Below are positions 24,265 through 36,000 of a stretch of 64,000 nt of DNA, in pieces. The stretch spans positions 5,552,767-5,616,766 of the forward strand of contig OY744469.1 in assembly GCA_963556145.1 (NCBI GenBank), given 5' to 3'. The notes under the pieces were generated by a model. That model worked only from the letters and a program-made list of their open reading frames with translations. It had not been told where the DNA came from and did no database searches. How positions within the stretch are numbered: position 1 is the first letter of the stretch; every line of letters starts with the position of its first letter. The position numbers and the translations under genes are program-made. The DNA comes from Hygrocybe punicea (taxonomy: Eukaryota > Basidiomycota > Agaricomycetes > Agaricales > Hygrophoraceae).

Positions 24265-25371
24265 AGCCAAACCTATCCATCACTATATTTGACATAGGGT
24301 TTGCCATTGAGAACAAGACATTTGAGGTTCTCCATAATCTTGGCAATGTAATCAGTGGATGTCTTCAGCATTTTCTTCTCCAAATCAGTGTTGTTTGCAC
24401 TCTCCTCATCTATGTTCACTCATTTCTTCTTCTTTGCTTTCACCTTGTCCAAGCATATAGTAGTCAGTCAAAGACATATCATCAATTGAAAGGGTTACCT
24501 TGTCCTTCTTATCATCTCCCCATCTCCTTCCAACCTTGTGAGATGTTTCACATTAATCGATGAGAATAATGCCTTCTTTTTACCTTTAGCCTTAGCCATC
24601 TTACTTAGGCTTAACTACATCCATGCAGCATTGAATAACATAACAAGGTGAGTTGCTTTGGTGAGTAGAAGAGGTCATGCCTTGACAGTCCATGTGCCAG
24701 TGCTGAACTTATAGGCCATGTTGAGTTTGGAATACCAAATATCCATCACATTAGCAACCTTGCTACAAAATGTACTCCAAGTGGACTGGCAAGTGATACT
24801 GGATGAAAATTTATGTATGTTGGATGTGGTCCTGATACTAGTAGGGATATTGAATTCAAGGCTGAGAACATCTGTAAATCAGCATAAGTGTAGGAAATAT
24901 GTGAATAAAAAAACAGGAAACCTTCAGGTTCAGAATCAACATCAGAATCAGAGCTGATGCCTTTGACGACCTCAAATTCTTCATCACCTTTTGCTTCCAC
25001 AGCCCCAGTAGTAACAGCTCTTGGAGCTCATTAATTGAGCCTGAGGTACTAGGCAACAATGGAGTCCTGACCAAAATAGTGGAAGTGGAAGTCAGTGGCA
25101 GTGAAAGTCAAGCTCAAAGTAGTGGAAGTCGGGTTTACATTGTACTCTCCCATTGTCTGTATTGTATTGGTAACATGGCATTGTTTTATTCATTCTATCT
25201 ACTTGTCGACTAGTAAAAAAGGTATAATGAGCTGCGTTATTAATTTTCACCAAGTTCCTTGTGTGGTTTCCATGCGCGCTTCTTTCTGGGCCGTTTTGGG
25301 GTGTCAACATCGCTGAAATCTGTTGTGGCCGCCTTACCAAATGTTTTGGGTGCTGTCTGTACCCTCTGTGA
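24265..25371. other. Intergenic / diffuse low-complexity
   Basis: No coherent gene. A GAAGTGGAAGTC/CAGTGGCAG simple repeat lies near 25080-25135. Confidence 0.35.
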
Positions 25372-28094
25372 TCATCCCAACAAGATGCCACCAGAAATGG
25401 CAAGGGTCAGGGGAGTGTGAGACCCAGAAGCAGTGGTGTTGGTGATGGGAACATTGGTGAGAGTTGTGCCACTGGGATCAGAACTGGAAACAGCAAGGGT
25501 TGGGGGGGGTTGAGACCCTGAAGCAGTGGCGTCGGCAATGGGAACGTCAATGGTAAGAGTCGGGTTGGCACCAGGGAGAGACTTGGTGCCAGGAGAAACT
25601 CCTGCCATCTCTATGGCATCATCCTCCAGATCATGCAGATCGGTCTCCACAGGTTCCAACGGTGTTGCAACTTTGCCCTTCATGGCTGTTGATGGATTAC
25701 GGCGCCTTTGTATACCAGAGCTAGCCTGTAATAGTTTTTTCTTCTTGCGCAATTCCTTTGTATACACTTGTGACACCTTTTTAGCCTCAAGTTCAGCAGC
25801 TAGTTCATCTTCAATCTCCTCGAAAGTGGTAAGATTTGATCGATGTTCTTGTGCCTTGCGAATGCAGCCATCATTGCACAACTGGTTGGCGTGATCACAA
25901 TGAGCTATTGTGTTCCATTTGTTGGGTAGGATGCAGCTTAGTTCCATTTGGAGGATTTTGTCCTCTTGAAGTCGATCGTATTCATAAGCTCTAGTAATAA
26001 AGATAGCGATGAGAAACAATGATAGACTTCAAGAAGACTCTGATACATACTTACTTATTGACTCCAGAAGGGTCAAATTGATGCCAGTATGTTGATTGGC
26101 AGCCGGGTGCGAACTCTCATTTAGATTTGTGTCACCCGGCGTAAGGTACCAATCTTCACGATCAATCTTGGAGTGAAATTTGTTTAATGATGGGAAAGAC
26201 CAGGGGCAGGATTTCTTGTTGTGATACCAGTCGCGCAGTTTCTTGTACTCTGAACCCTTGCGGAAATTCTTAAACACTTCAAGTTCCGCCATCGTCTCCA
26301 AGAACCGGAACTGCTGAAAATGATTTATGACGTCTTGGGGACAGTGGTCGGTGAGGGAATTAGCAAAACTAGACCAGCATGAGTCCAACCAAGGCAAGAA
26401 ATCAAAGATGTCACTCACCGATCAAGATGAACTGTACACGTCCGCACAATGTATTGGACAATAACCTGTGGGTCTGTCACATGGATCCCACTAATCTCTT
26501 GCTGATTCCACTTCAGAAGGTCATCTCCGCAAGCATCAACTTGAGGCTTGCAACCATCAACCAATATGGCTCAAAGTCCAGTTCCATGGATAAACTTGAA
26601 TTTGACTGGCTGACAGGTCACACACCCTATTGTGTCCCACAGCCCTGACCACATTCGCTGAAATGCCTGGTGTGTCTCGTGTGTACAATAAATGCATGCA
26701 ATGGTGATACCTGGGTTGTCATCAACGATGGCTCAAATAAAGAATGTAAGTACTCACGCATGTTGATCCGATCATTCCAGATCACGACCTCCCACTCCTT
26801 CCAGATTCCATGTGTTCGCTTGTAGGTGTTGTCGTAAAGTGAAGCCTTGGCTTTGTGGATGAGTTTGGCAAGATTGGATAACATAGTGATGATGATGTAA
26901 ATTCTATCACAAGACGATACTTCATGAATGTAACGTTTGTCAGGTGGAAGTGTCGTTGAATCCAATTTCATTTGGGCGAGAACCCCTTCAAGGCCACTGC
27001 CATGGGGTGCTGCTTCAGTTTTGAGTTGGTATATGATTTGCCGCTTTGTTCATGCGTTCACGAGTGCTGGATCTAATGCTGAGACATGCAAGCTACCAGT
27101 GATTTGGAATGTTGATTGTGCTGAGATGATGTTGAGGACACATAATACACATCTAATATAGTTCAATCATACCCAGGTCGACCTTCTTCACCGTGGCTCC
27201 TGTCACATCAATTGCTTCCACCGCCTGCCTATAGACATCCTTCCTAGTGCATGAGACTTTCTCGGAAGGCGGCGCTGGATGGTTGTGAGGACCGCTAAGT
27301 ATAATAATGGCTTTGCGAATGGAACGATCCACTGGCGAGTAGACTTTGATGCGAGCCAAACATGTGCGCTGCACTAAGTTACCCTGAACTATTTTCCTGG
27401 TTTTGTCAATGTGAGAATATGCTATGGGAGATAAGCAAAGATCCATGGATTCAACACAGGTACATATGGCAGAGTTTCCTACCCTTGCCCCCACTTCAAG
27501 GCATGACCACATGAGCACATTTCCCAGTGTTGACATCTTTCAAGTTCTCTGGTATCCTCTTGAAAACCCCACCCTCCTGGAACAGTTCGACGATATGGCT
27601 TTCTTGAATACCAACTGGAATTGTCCGGAAGTGGTGCGAGAATGGGGGATTGGCTGGTTTCCAATTTCTGCATCCGATGAAATGAGACTTGCCATTGAAG
27701 TTTTTCTCTTTGAGGTGTCGTACCACAGGTGATTCAGGACATTGGCTGCCATCGTGCTGAACGTGCAGGCAGACCTTCTGTAGGTAGGAGTTATAAAACC
27801 TAAAGAATCGTCAGGGTGATAAATGGGAAATACAATTGACCCTGACTCACGAAATCGCACGTAACACAGATGACAAGCTCTGTTGCTCATTGACATCGAG
27901 TTCTGCCTTGAAAAGTGTTTCTCTTCCATGCTCATCAGGTTCATAATGTTGGCAGTCCGCGAGTAAGGCCATGTCGAGTTGATTGCAGTGGTAGACTCCT
28001 TGGCAATGATGTTCTGAGACTTGGCATGGCAAGCTGCCAAGCGCAGCAACGCGAGGTGTTTTTTCTCGGTCGAGCGACCCGCCACTCCCCCCAC
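25372..28094 (-). pseudogene. MULE/FLYWCH-like transposase-derived gene relic
   Basis: Minus-strand pieces at 28094-27540, 27536-27153, 26971-26627, 26418-26029 and 26019-25372 read as consecutive parts of one product. The N-part has HLKEKNFNGKSHFIGC. Next comes CLARIKVYSPVDR...GPHNHPAPP, the C...HNH pattern of WRKY-GCM1/FLYWCH fingers found in MULE transposases. Then YKRTHGIWKEWEVVIWNDR, then WYHNKKSCPWSFPSLNK...PGDTNLNESSHPAANQHTG and a Lys-rich coiled tail. I recall this order as a repeated agaricomycete family derived from transposases, but no full DDE core is evident. Frame changes between pieces include introns and probably real frameshifts. It is more likely a relic than a working gene. 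Confidence 0.45.
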
Positions 28095-29262
28095 CCCATG
28101 AGTCTTGATCCTACAGCTGTTTATTTAGTGTCCAAAAACAGGAAATATGAATGTACCAGCATACCTGAGACTTGATGATGGTGGCCATGGACAATGGCTT
28201 GCCCTCACTGTCGTTCCACTGGCGGTCATCATTGGAGAGGTCGAGGAGGTAACTGATCCATTCTTCTCGTGGCACTGTCCAACATGAAGGGATTGTCGTG
28301 AGGCAGATGATTTAGCGCAGGGTGTGTTGCCGGGTTATTTGCAGGGGTACGTTGGCTTGCAGAAGCGGTGTAGATGCGGGTTCTTGGTGGCTTCGGAACA
28401 ATAAAGAGAAATGATCCTAACCTAGGGGTGTCAGCGTAGAGGTGACTGTGGATAATCAGTGTCGGGGGATAATAGTAAAGAAAGGGAATGTAAGTAAAAG
28501 TAAAGCCGCCGCGTAAAACTGGACTAATAATGACAAACCTGGTGATGAACGGACTGAAAACGGATAAATAATGACGAACCCGATGATGCCAACAATGTTG
28601 GGTATGGCGGGTTGGGTCGGGTCGGGTTGGAAATGATGAACAAATAACGAGAACAATGATAAAGACGATGAAATGAACTATAAATCTAAGGGTCTATGAG
28701 GACGAGCATTTGAAATGATTAAAATGATTCTGACTATGAGGGAAACGGGGACTAATGGTATCTATTTTTTGTACGGTCGTCGGGGACTGTTTTTATAGTA
28801 CATGTGTGTGTAGTCTACTTTCGGACATGTCTATTTCGGCCAATAGAAACTACAAAGAAAAGATGGAAAGGGGATGTGGAAAGGGGGGTTGCAAAGCAAC
28901 AAAGACAGAAACATGGAGGGGAAAACGAATATCCATGAAAAATATGTGAAATGTCCTACATATCTCCGAAAGGACGAGGGGATGCACAAATAAGGTAAAT
29001 CCAAAGTCGGGGTTCGAGTCCGATGAGATCCATCTCCTATAATTAGAACTCCAGGGCTTCTGAGGCTGCCAGATTTGGTCCGAAAGCGGCTGTGACAAAG
29101 CGGCATGTGTCGGGTTACATTGGTCACGTCGGGTCACATCACGTCACATCACGTCAGGTTGCGTCGGGTTACGTCGGGTTCAAATGCGAGTTGAATAGAG
29201 GCATCGGGTTCGTCCGGATTTGTGATATATCGATGATACGGACTCAGAGGGACGTTGAGTCT
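28095..29262. other. Intergenic, no gene recognised
   Basis: Contains GGGTCGGGT-type runs near 28610-28630 and a CGGGTTACGTC/CACATCACGTC short repeat at 29105-29185. No coding frame is convincing. Confidence 0.4.
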
Positions 29263-29869
29263 CTACAGTGGGTTAGCTGGTATTTCAGCGGTCATGGGTT
29301 CTTTCTTTATACATAGGCACTTTGCAGTGAGGTGCTTTGTTGGGCTTGAGTCAGGATCAAGGTCGCTATCAGAATCATCAATGATGATGACCTCTGATGG
29401 GACTAATCTGAAGTCGCCGTGCTTTTGTTTGGGTGTACATGCCACTAAGATACTGACTGCATCATTTGAAAATAAGTTGTCGAGGGTGGGGGATACATGC
29501 TGCTTGGAGGCAATGGGTTTCAAGATGGGTGTTGATGAAGTGAGATGCATGCCAAGAGATTGCAAGGCGGGAGATACGCGGCGGTCAGAGGAGGTGGAGG
29601 TGGATGTTGATATGGGCGTTGATGCGACCTGCGCATCAAGGGATTGCTGGGTGGGAGATATGTGGCCGCTGGAGGAGAGGGGAGCCGAGATGGGCGTTGA
29701 TAAAGTGACCTGCACGTTGAGGGATTGTCATTGGTAATACTGGGCGGTCCAAGTAAAAAACAAATCGGGTTCCATCCATAATTCGAGGTTGTTGGCATTG
29801 GGCAGCGTGAGCTCCTGGAGGAATGCTGGGATGGTCTGGATATGCCATCGTGTCAGCTAATATCCTCAA
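29263..29869 (-). CDS. Hypothetical low-complexity protein with internal repeats and a SIM-like motif
   Basis: The minus-strand frame 29715-29263 encodes three diverged repeats of about 27 residues (QSL..QV..STPIS..., each ending near SP(T/A)). An acidic segment VIIIDDSDSDLDPD follows, which looks like a SUMO-interacting motif (hydrophobic core followed by Asp/Ser). An upstream frame, 29869-29636, is offset by one register, so an intron or frameshift would be needed to join them. No homology recognised; it could be non-coding. Confidence 0.3.
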
Positions 29870-30004
29870 AATTTGTTAGATATGTACCTCAACGATGTAC
29901 TTGTTGAGTACATCACAGCTCACTTCAGTCAACCACCTAGCCCCAACTAACTAGATGTAACACAACTCTGTCGGTGTTCCATCTAAGTGCTCATATAACC
30001 ATGG
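29870..30004. other. Short spacer before the 21-bp minisatellite
   Basis: No gene or repeat seen. Confidence 0.3.
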
Positions 30005-31090
30005 TACTCCCAAGGACAATTTATTGCCCCAGGGACATTCTGACTGTAGGCAAGCGTAGGGTTATATTTTTATCCCTAGGGACAATTTCCAAAGAAGACC
30101 AAAGGCTGAATAGTTATCCCAAGGGATGATTTTGAGAAAGGATCATGGCCTGAAATATCATCCCATGGGACATATTATAATACCATCAGGGAGAATATAT
30201 ATTTTCCTGGGATATATTCTCAACCAGGTGTTGCTCAGCTCAAGCTGATGTTTTTTGAAAAATGGCTATAACATTGTAAATAAAATAGGTAAAATTATGA
30301 AAATATTTGTGTGCATAGATTAAAAGGCCTAGGGACTGTAATTTCATCCCTTGGGATATGTATTTCATCCCTTGGGATATGTATTTCTTCCCTTGGGATA
30401 TTTATTTCGTCCCTTGGGATATTTATTTAATCCCTTGGGATATTTATTTCGTCCCTTTGGATATTTATTTCATCCCTTGGGCTATTTACTTTATCCCTGG
30501 GGATATTTATTCCGTCCCTTGGGATATTTATTTCATCCCTTGGGCTATTTATTTCATCCCTTGGGCTATTTACTTTATCTCTGGGGATATTTGTTTTATC
30601 CCTTGGGACATTTATTTTATCCCTTGGGACATTTATTTTATCCCTTGGGATATTTATTTTACCTGAGAAAAGCCCATGGGACATATAGAATATCCCATGG
30701 GATACTTATCTTGTCTTAGAAAACAGCCCATGGGACATAGAACATCCCTTGGGATACTTTCACTATTACAGAAACAGCCCATGGGACATGAAAAATATTG
30801 CTTGGGATATTTACGTTAACCAAGAAAAAGCCCATGGGACACATAAAATATCCCATGGGATATTTACTTTACCCACAAAAAAGCCCATGGAACATATAAA
30901 ATATCCCTTGGGATACCTTTGTTATCGCAGAAACAGCCCATGGGACACATAAAATATCCCTTGGGATATTTACTTTACCCACAAAAAAGCCCATGGGACA
31001 TATAAAATATCCCTTGGGATACCTTTGTTATCGCAGAAACAGCCCATGGGACATATAAAATATCCCTTGGGATATTTACTTTACTCAAAA
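30005..31090. repeat. 21-bp minisatellite based on CCCTTGGGATATTTATTT, with a higher-order tail
   Basis: Between about 30340 and 30660 the unit ATCCCTTGGGATATTTATTTC repeats every 21 bp. Before and after, diverged copies alternate CCCATGGGACA and CCCTTGGGATA in units of about 55-130 bp (for example the GTTATCGCAGAAACAG copies near 30914, 31029). Cores CCCATGGG and CCCTTGGG are perfect or near palindromes. The open frame (YLFHPLG repeat) is a by-product of the 21-bp period. Confidence 0.9.
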
Positions 31091-31259
31091 AAGCTCCAAT
31101 CTACAGGCTGGTGGGACTGCCTGCTTGCTCAGCATCTGCCAAGTCACACAATAATAATCATAGCAATGCCACATGTTACATAATTTTAATTTACCAACCA
31201 CTCAAAATGGATATAACAAATTAAATAATTATTTTACCTAACTACATGTTATTCTAATT

Positions 31260-32300
31260 TATCAGGGAAGAGACAGGGAGGTGGAGGAGAGGGGAATGGC
31301 AGGGAATGGGGGTGAGCAGGGGGAGAAGGGGCAGGAGGTGGATGGGAGGTGGGGATGGTGGATGGACAGCACATAGGCAGGGGGAGAAGGGGTAGGAGAC
31401 AGCCAGGGGGAGAATGGAAAGGAGGAGGGAGGAGGGGGAGGGGAAAGGAGGGAAAGGGAATGACCAACAATACATACCGGTGTTCCCCTGGTGTCCACGC
31501 CCCTCGCCCCTGTCCTCGTCCTCGTCCTCGTTGTCCCCGTTGTCCTTGTCGTCCCGGTCCCTGTCGTCCTCGTCGTCCTGGTCCCCGTCGTCCTCGTCGT
31601 CCTGGTCCCCGTCGTCCTCGTCGTCCCAGTCCCCGTCGTCCTTGTCCTTGTCCTCGTCCCCGTACCCATCCGCCTTGTCCTCGTCCTCGTCGTCCCCGTC
31701 CCCGTCGTCCTTGTCCTTGTCCTCGTAGTCCCCGTCCCCGTCCTCGTCCTTGTCGTTACCGTGTGGCCCTGTTCCCATTCGCGTTGTCGTTGCCGTCCCG
31801 TTGGCCGTCCCGTCCTCGTCGTCCCTGTTGCCGTCATCCTTGTTGTCCCGGGCTCCGTGGTCCTCGTCGTCCCGTTCCCCCGTCCCGGTCGTCCTCGTTT
31901 CTGTTGTCCGTTGCCCCCGTCCCCGTTCCCGTGTTCGCTGTCCTCGTCGTCATCCTCGTCCTCGTCCCCGTTTCCGTCCTCGTCGTCCCTGCTGCTGTCA
32001 TCCCGTTCCCCGTCCCGGTCGTTCTTGTTTCCGTCGTCCGTGGTTCCCGTCCGCCCGCTGTCCTCGTCTTCGTTTCCTCGTCCGTGTCGTGGTTCCCGTT
32101 CCCCTTGCCGTCGTCTTCCCCTTTCGCGCCGTGGTCGCGTTCGTTCGTTTACCCCGTCGTCCTCATTCCCGTCGTCCTCGTTCTTGCTGTTGTAGTGGGC
32201 CTGGGTTGTCCCCATTCTCGGCTGCGTACTGTCTCCTTGTCGCCCGCATGCGCGTCTGCTTGTTGCTGTTGCCGCGTTCGCGTTCGTTTGGCACGAGGGT
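31260..32300. repeat. GC-rich strand-asymmetric simple repeat (GTCCTC/GTCGTCCC)
   Basis: The plus strand of 31490-32200 is pyrimidine-rich GTCCTCGTCGTCCC-type repeat; 31260-31460 is the opposite, G/A-rich (GGGAGGTGGAGG). Several frames on both strands stay open for 100-317 codons. The minus-strand reading is a Gly/Asp/Glu repeat and the plus-strand readings are Arg/Pro/Ser/Val repeats. None has non-repetitive content, so I call repeat, not gene. Confidence 0.8.
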
Positions 32301-32817
32301 GAGGGAAAAAAACCTACAAGTGTGTTTAAGTAGTCAGTAGAATGAAGAAAAAAGATAAAGAATAATTACCTGGGGTGCTCTGGCATCCGCACCCATTGTC
32401 GCGTCGTTGTTGAAAACGAAGTCTTGTTGAACTCGCGCGCGAGAATTTCAACCGGGATTTGCCGATATCCCAAACGGGGTCGAGTTGCCATATAGGGAAG
32501 GGTGGCTGGATTTTCTTATTATTATTACATGTACTACAGCACCTAAATGGCCAGGGCAAGACCCTGAAGAGATATAAGTATGCTATACCTACCCCACAGG
32601 GAGTTTTTGTATTTTATTTCATTTTATATGGGGAGATATTCACAATGCATTCTATGCCTCTGCCAAAAATGGACCCTTAAACACCTAACTTTGCGACTAC
32701 AGGTCTGAAAATCTAAATTTAATTCTACGGGTACTAGGGAAGGTGTACATTGTGTTCCAGACAAGTGCCTGGTAGTTGGTGGTGCGGAGAATGTGTTGTA
32801 GCCAAAATGGATTTGGA
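32301..32817. other. Unassigned sequence before the assembly gap
   Basis: No gene recognised and no visible match to the putative 3' LTR at 43.7-45.5 kb, so the 5' LTR of the retrotransposon is not here. Confidence 0.35.
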
Positions 32818-33017
32818 NNNNNNNNNNNNNNNNNNNNNNNNNNNNNNNNNNNNNNNNNNNNNNNNNNNNNNNNNNNNNNNNNNNNNNNNNNNNNNNNNNN
32901 NNNNNNNNNNNNNNNNNNNNNNNNNNNNNNNNNNNNNNNNNNNNNNNNNNNNNNNNNNNNNNNNNNNNNNNNNNNNNNNNNNNNNNNNNNNNNNNNNNNN
33001 NNNNNNNNNNNNNNNNN
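32818..33017. other. Assembly gap, 200 N
   Basis: Exactly 200 consecutive N, typical of a fixed-size placeholder. Frames drawn across it are meaningless. It hides the start of the retrotransposon, including its 5' LTR and the capsid-coding start of ORF1. Confidence 0.99.
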
Positions 33018-36000
33018 CTCAACTCCCCTAGATGTAACCAAGTCATTCCCAATGGACAAAGTCATCAAGGTTGCAGAGATCCTATTTGAACGCAATCGAT
33101 TTGACATTAATCTGGCAGATTCTGATGATGAAATTCCTGATAGAGACAGGGATGATGATTCAGATTCTTCCAGTGATGAATCATCAGATGATGAAAGTGA
33201 TTCTGATTATAATGAAAGATACAAGAAGAAGAAGTTGGAAAAGAAGAAGAGTCACAGGTATAAAGTGGATTCAGAAGATGAAACCCCCAACAAAGCTACC
33301 AAGAAGGATGTTGATAGGAAGGATACCTTCAAGAAAGGGGCAGAGAAGAAGACCAAATCTGTACAAGATGAGGTTGAAGCCCTAATCAAACAAATGGGAA
33401 ACCTATCACTGGATGATCAGCGTTATGGACTAGCTTATTATAAGGCAATTAAGCTAGACCCAGATGTTGCCCATTGTGTCAAAGCACCCCTCCTACACCA
33501 ACCAAGAACCCTTCCAAAGCCTCCTGGAATCCTTCAGAATCAAATACCTAGCAAAGCACCATTCACTGCAAACATTGGAGAACGTGAACCCATCACCTGT
33601 TTCGGTTGTGGTATAAAAGGACATGGACTCCAGATATGCCCCAAGATAAATGAACTTATTCAGTCAGGAACTCTCATTAGAGATCCCCTTGGGAAACTAG
33701 TCAAGAGTGATGGATCCAACATACGCCGCCGCATGGGTGAAACAATAATTCATGCTCTAGAACGGAACGTTTCAGAAGCATTACAGACCAACTTCTATGC
33801 TCTTCAAGACCCATTCTCTGACTACTATCAGTCAGATGCTGAAGAAGATATGGATGCATTCTATACACCTGCCACTTATGTTGGACACAATGGTATAGAA
33901 GATGTTCAGATTATGGCTGCTGACAGAGGCCAGCACAAGATTACCTCTGCCAGAAAAGAAGCATTTGATGGAGTTTACCCACCTGCTAGACAAAGGAACA
34001 AGGACAAAGAAAACCTTAAACCAAGATCTACAGGCACTACTGCCAAACCTGCTTCAAAGCAGAATCTCAATCAGGAAAATGTTCCTGCACCAGCCAACAT
34101 TCCTAAAGGAAATCCACCTACTCGCATTGAAGAAATTCGCCAAATGCAACCCATTCCATTTGATATCAGAGTACCTAGGACTGTACAACCCCCAGTTGCC
34201 AATGGAGACATTGAAATGCAGGACATTACAAACAAGTCTCACACTTCTAAAGCAACTCCTGACAAGTCAATTCCACGTCCCAAGTTACCACTCAGGCAGT
34301 CAGAACTATCATCTAACATGGGAGATACTCAGGTTATCAACCAAATCCTTGATACCCCAGTTACTCTCCAAGTTAGGGAAGTTCTAGCTTCATCCAGAGA
34401 TTTATCAGACCAGCTTACAGAGATGCTGAAGAGAAAGAATCCCAAGGTCTCTGTAGTTGCAAGCACATATGCCCCAAGACAACATGGAATATTAATCAAG
34501 CTCAGAATGGAATGTGATAATTATCCTATCACTGCCATTATTGACACAGGATCCCAGCTCAATGTTGTTAACAAAGAAATTTGGAAAGCAAGAATACGCA
34601 GACCAGTTGATTTAGGAAAAAGTCTTACCATGAATGATGCTAATGGAGGAGTAGGAACCCTCAAAGGTCTGGTACCAAATGTCCCATTGACATGTGGAGG
34701 TGTCCTTACTTATGCAGATCTATTCATTGGTGAGTCTGTACCATTCGATTTACTTCTTGGAAGACCCTGGCAAAGGGGAAATTTTGTCACTATTGATGAA
34801 CGGATTGAAGGAACATATCTAGTTTTTAAAGATGCCTCAGACTCTGGAGCCAAGTTTGAAATAATGGTCACGGCTGACCATTATCCTGCTCCTCAAAGAC
34901 ATGACCAGATTTTCACAATTACTGCATCTGAAAATAATTCTTCATGCAATAGTGCTACTCCTAGCACCAGTTCAGATTGCATACCACCCAGATTTAGGAG
35001 GTATCCCATTTCTGAACCCCAGGATTCAGAAGAATTATTTTCCAGTGAAGAAATAAATTCTCAAAACCTAGAAGAGGATAACCTGGGATTTGATATGTCC
35101 CTGGAAGATATTCCAGATTTAATCAACTCTTATGGAGATATCATAGATTTGGACACACCCTGCAGAAGTGATCCAGAAATTGATAAACCCCCTAGGATAT
35201 CTGATGGACAGGCTCATGAAGAAGCTCCATTGTCCTCAGAACCAGAATCAAATTCCAAGGTAAATTATTCTTATAAGGATATAGTGGAATTAGTTTTGGA
35301 GAACAATGGACAACAAGCAGATAAAAGTGCAGGTCCAGAGGAGACTACCACAGAACCCTCTGGCATGCAGAGGAACCCCCCCCAATTTTTAATCAATGAA
35401 ATTCCACTTCCCCGCGCTGTAGATTGGATCCACACTGAGTGGAACCCAAATGCGGCCCAGACGATCATTGCCGCGCTCGGCGATCAAATAGAAGACCGAC
35501 CCCAATCAGCCCGTTTCCTTTTCGCATCGCCTCTCGGATATCGACTCCCTCCCAAGCGGGATCGCTTTGGGACTCCATTCGAACATGGGGTCCTCTTAAA
35601 TACGACGCTGGCCGCCATGGATTTGTCCGGTGCCCCTCCTTCGTTAAGGATGGGGCACCTCATTTTTCAATTTTATCCTGTATCACCACCCCCTTCGTAT
35701 TCCACGTCGGATGACTCTACTTCAGAATCTACGTTACATTTATCACCTTTATCGTCTATGTTTGATCCACGTCCATTATTTCCACCGCTCTTCCCAGTCC
35801 ACACGTCTGCCACGTCACCGTCATCACCACCCCCTTGTCCCTCATTGTGTACTCTTTCATCTCGCGCATCAACACCGGCCATCAACGACCGTATCGATGG
35901 CGACGACCAGAGCGAGTACGCGGACGACAAATGGAACTGCGACAATTCCATTGAAGGATGGGAGTGGGACGGAGACGCCGTGAGTAGCTATACCAATACT

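Noticed and set aside
23682..24563. 293-codon SGLNLS-repeat frame
   Set aside because: Follows from an 18-bp minisatellite; the opposite strand is equally open.
29005..29030. tRNA-like B box (GGTTCGAGTCC)
   Set aside because: No A box and no pairing acceptor stem within 100 bases upstream, so neither a tRNA nor a clear SINE can be supported.
30351..30719. 122-codon YLFHPLG-repeat frame
   Set aside because: Follows from a 21-bp minisatellite period; upstream and downstream have no coding signal.
31349..32302. 317-codon open frames on both strands
   Set aside because: Translations are pure low-complexity repeats of a strand-asymmetric simple sequence; no non-repetitive coding content.
32776..33017. 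Start of the retrotransposon ORF at 32776
   Set aside because: That start lies before a 200-N gap, so the frame across it has no meaning.
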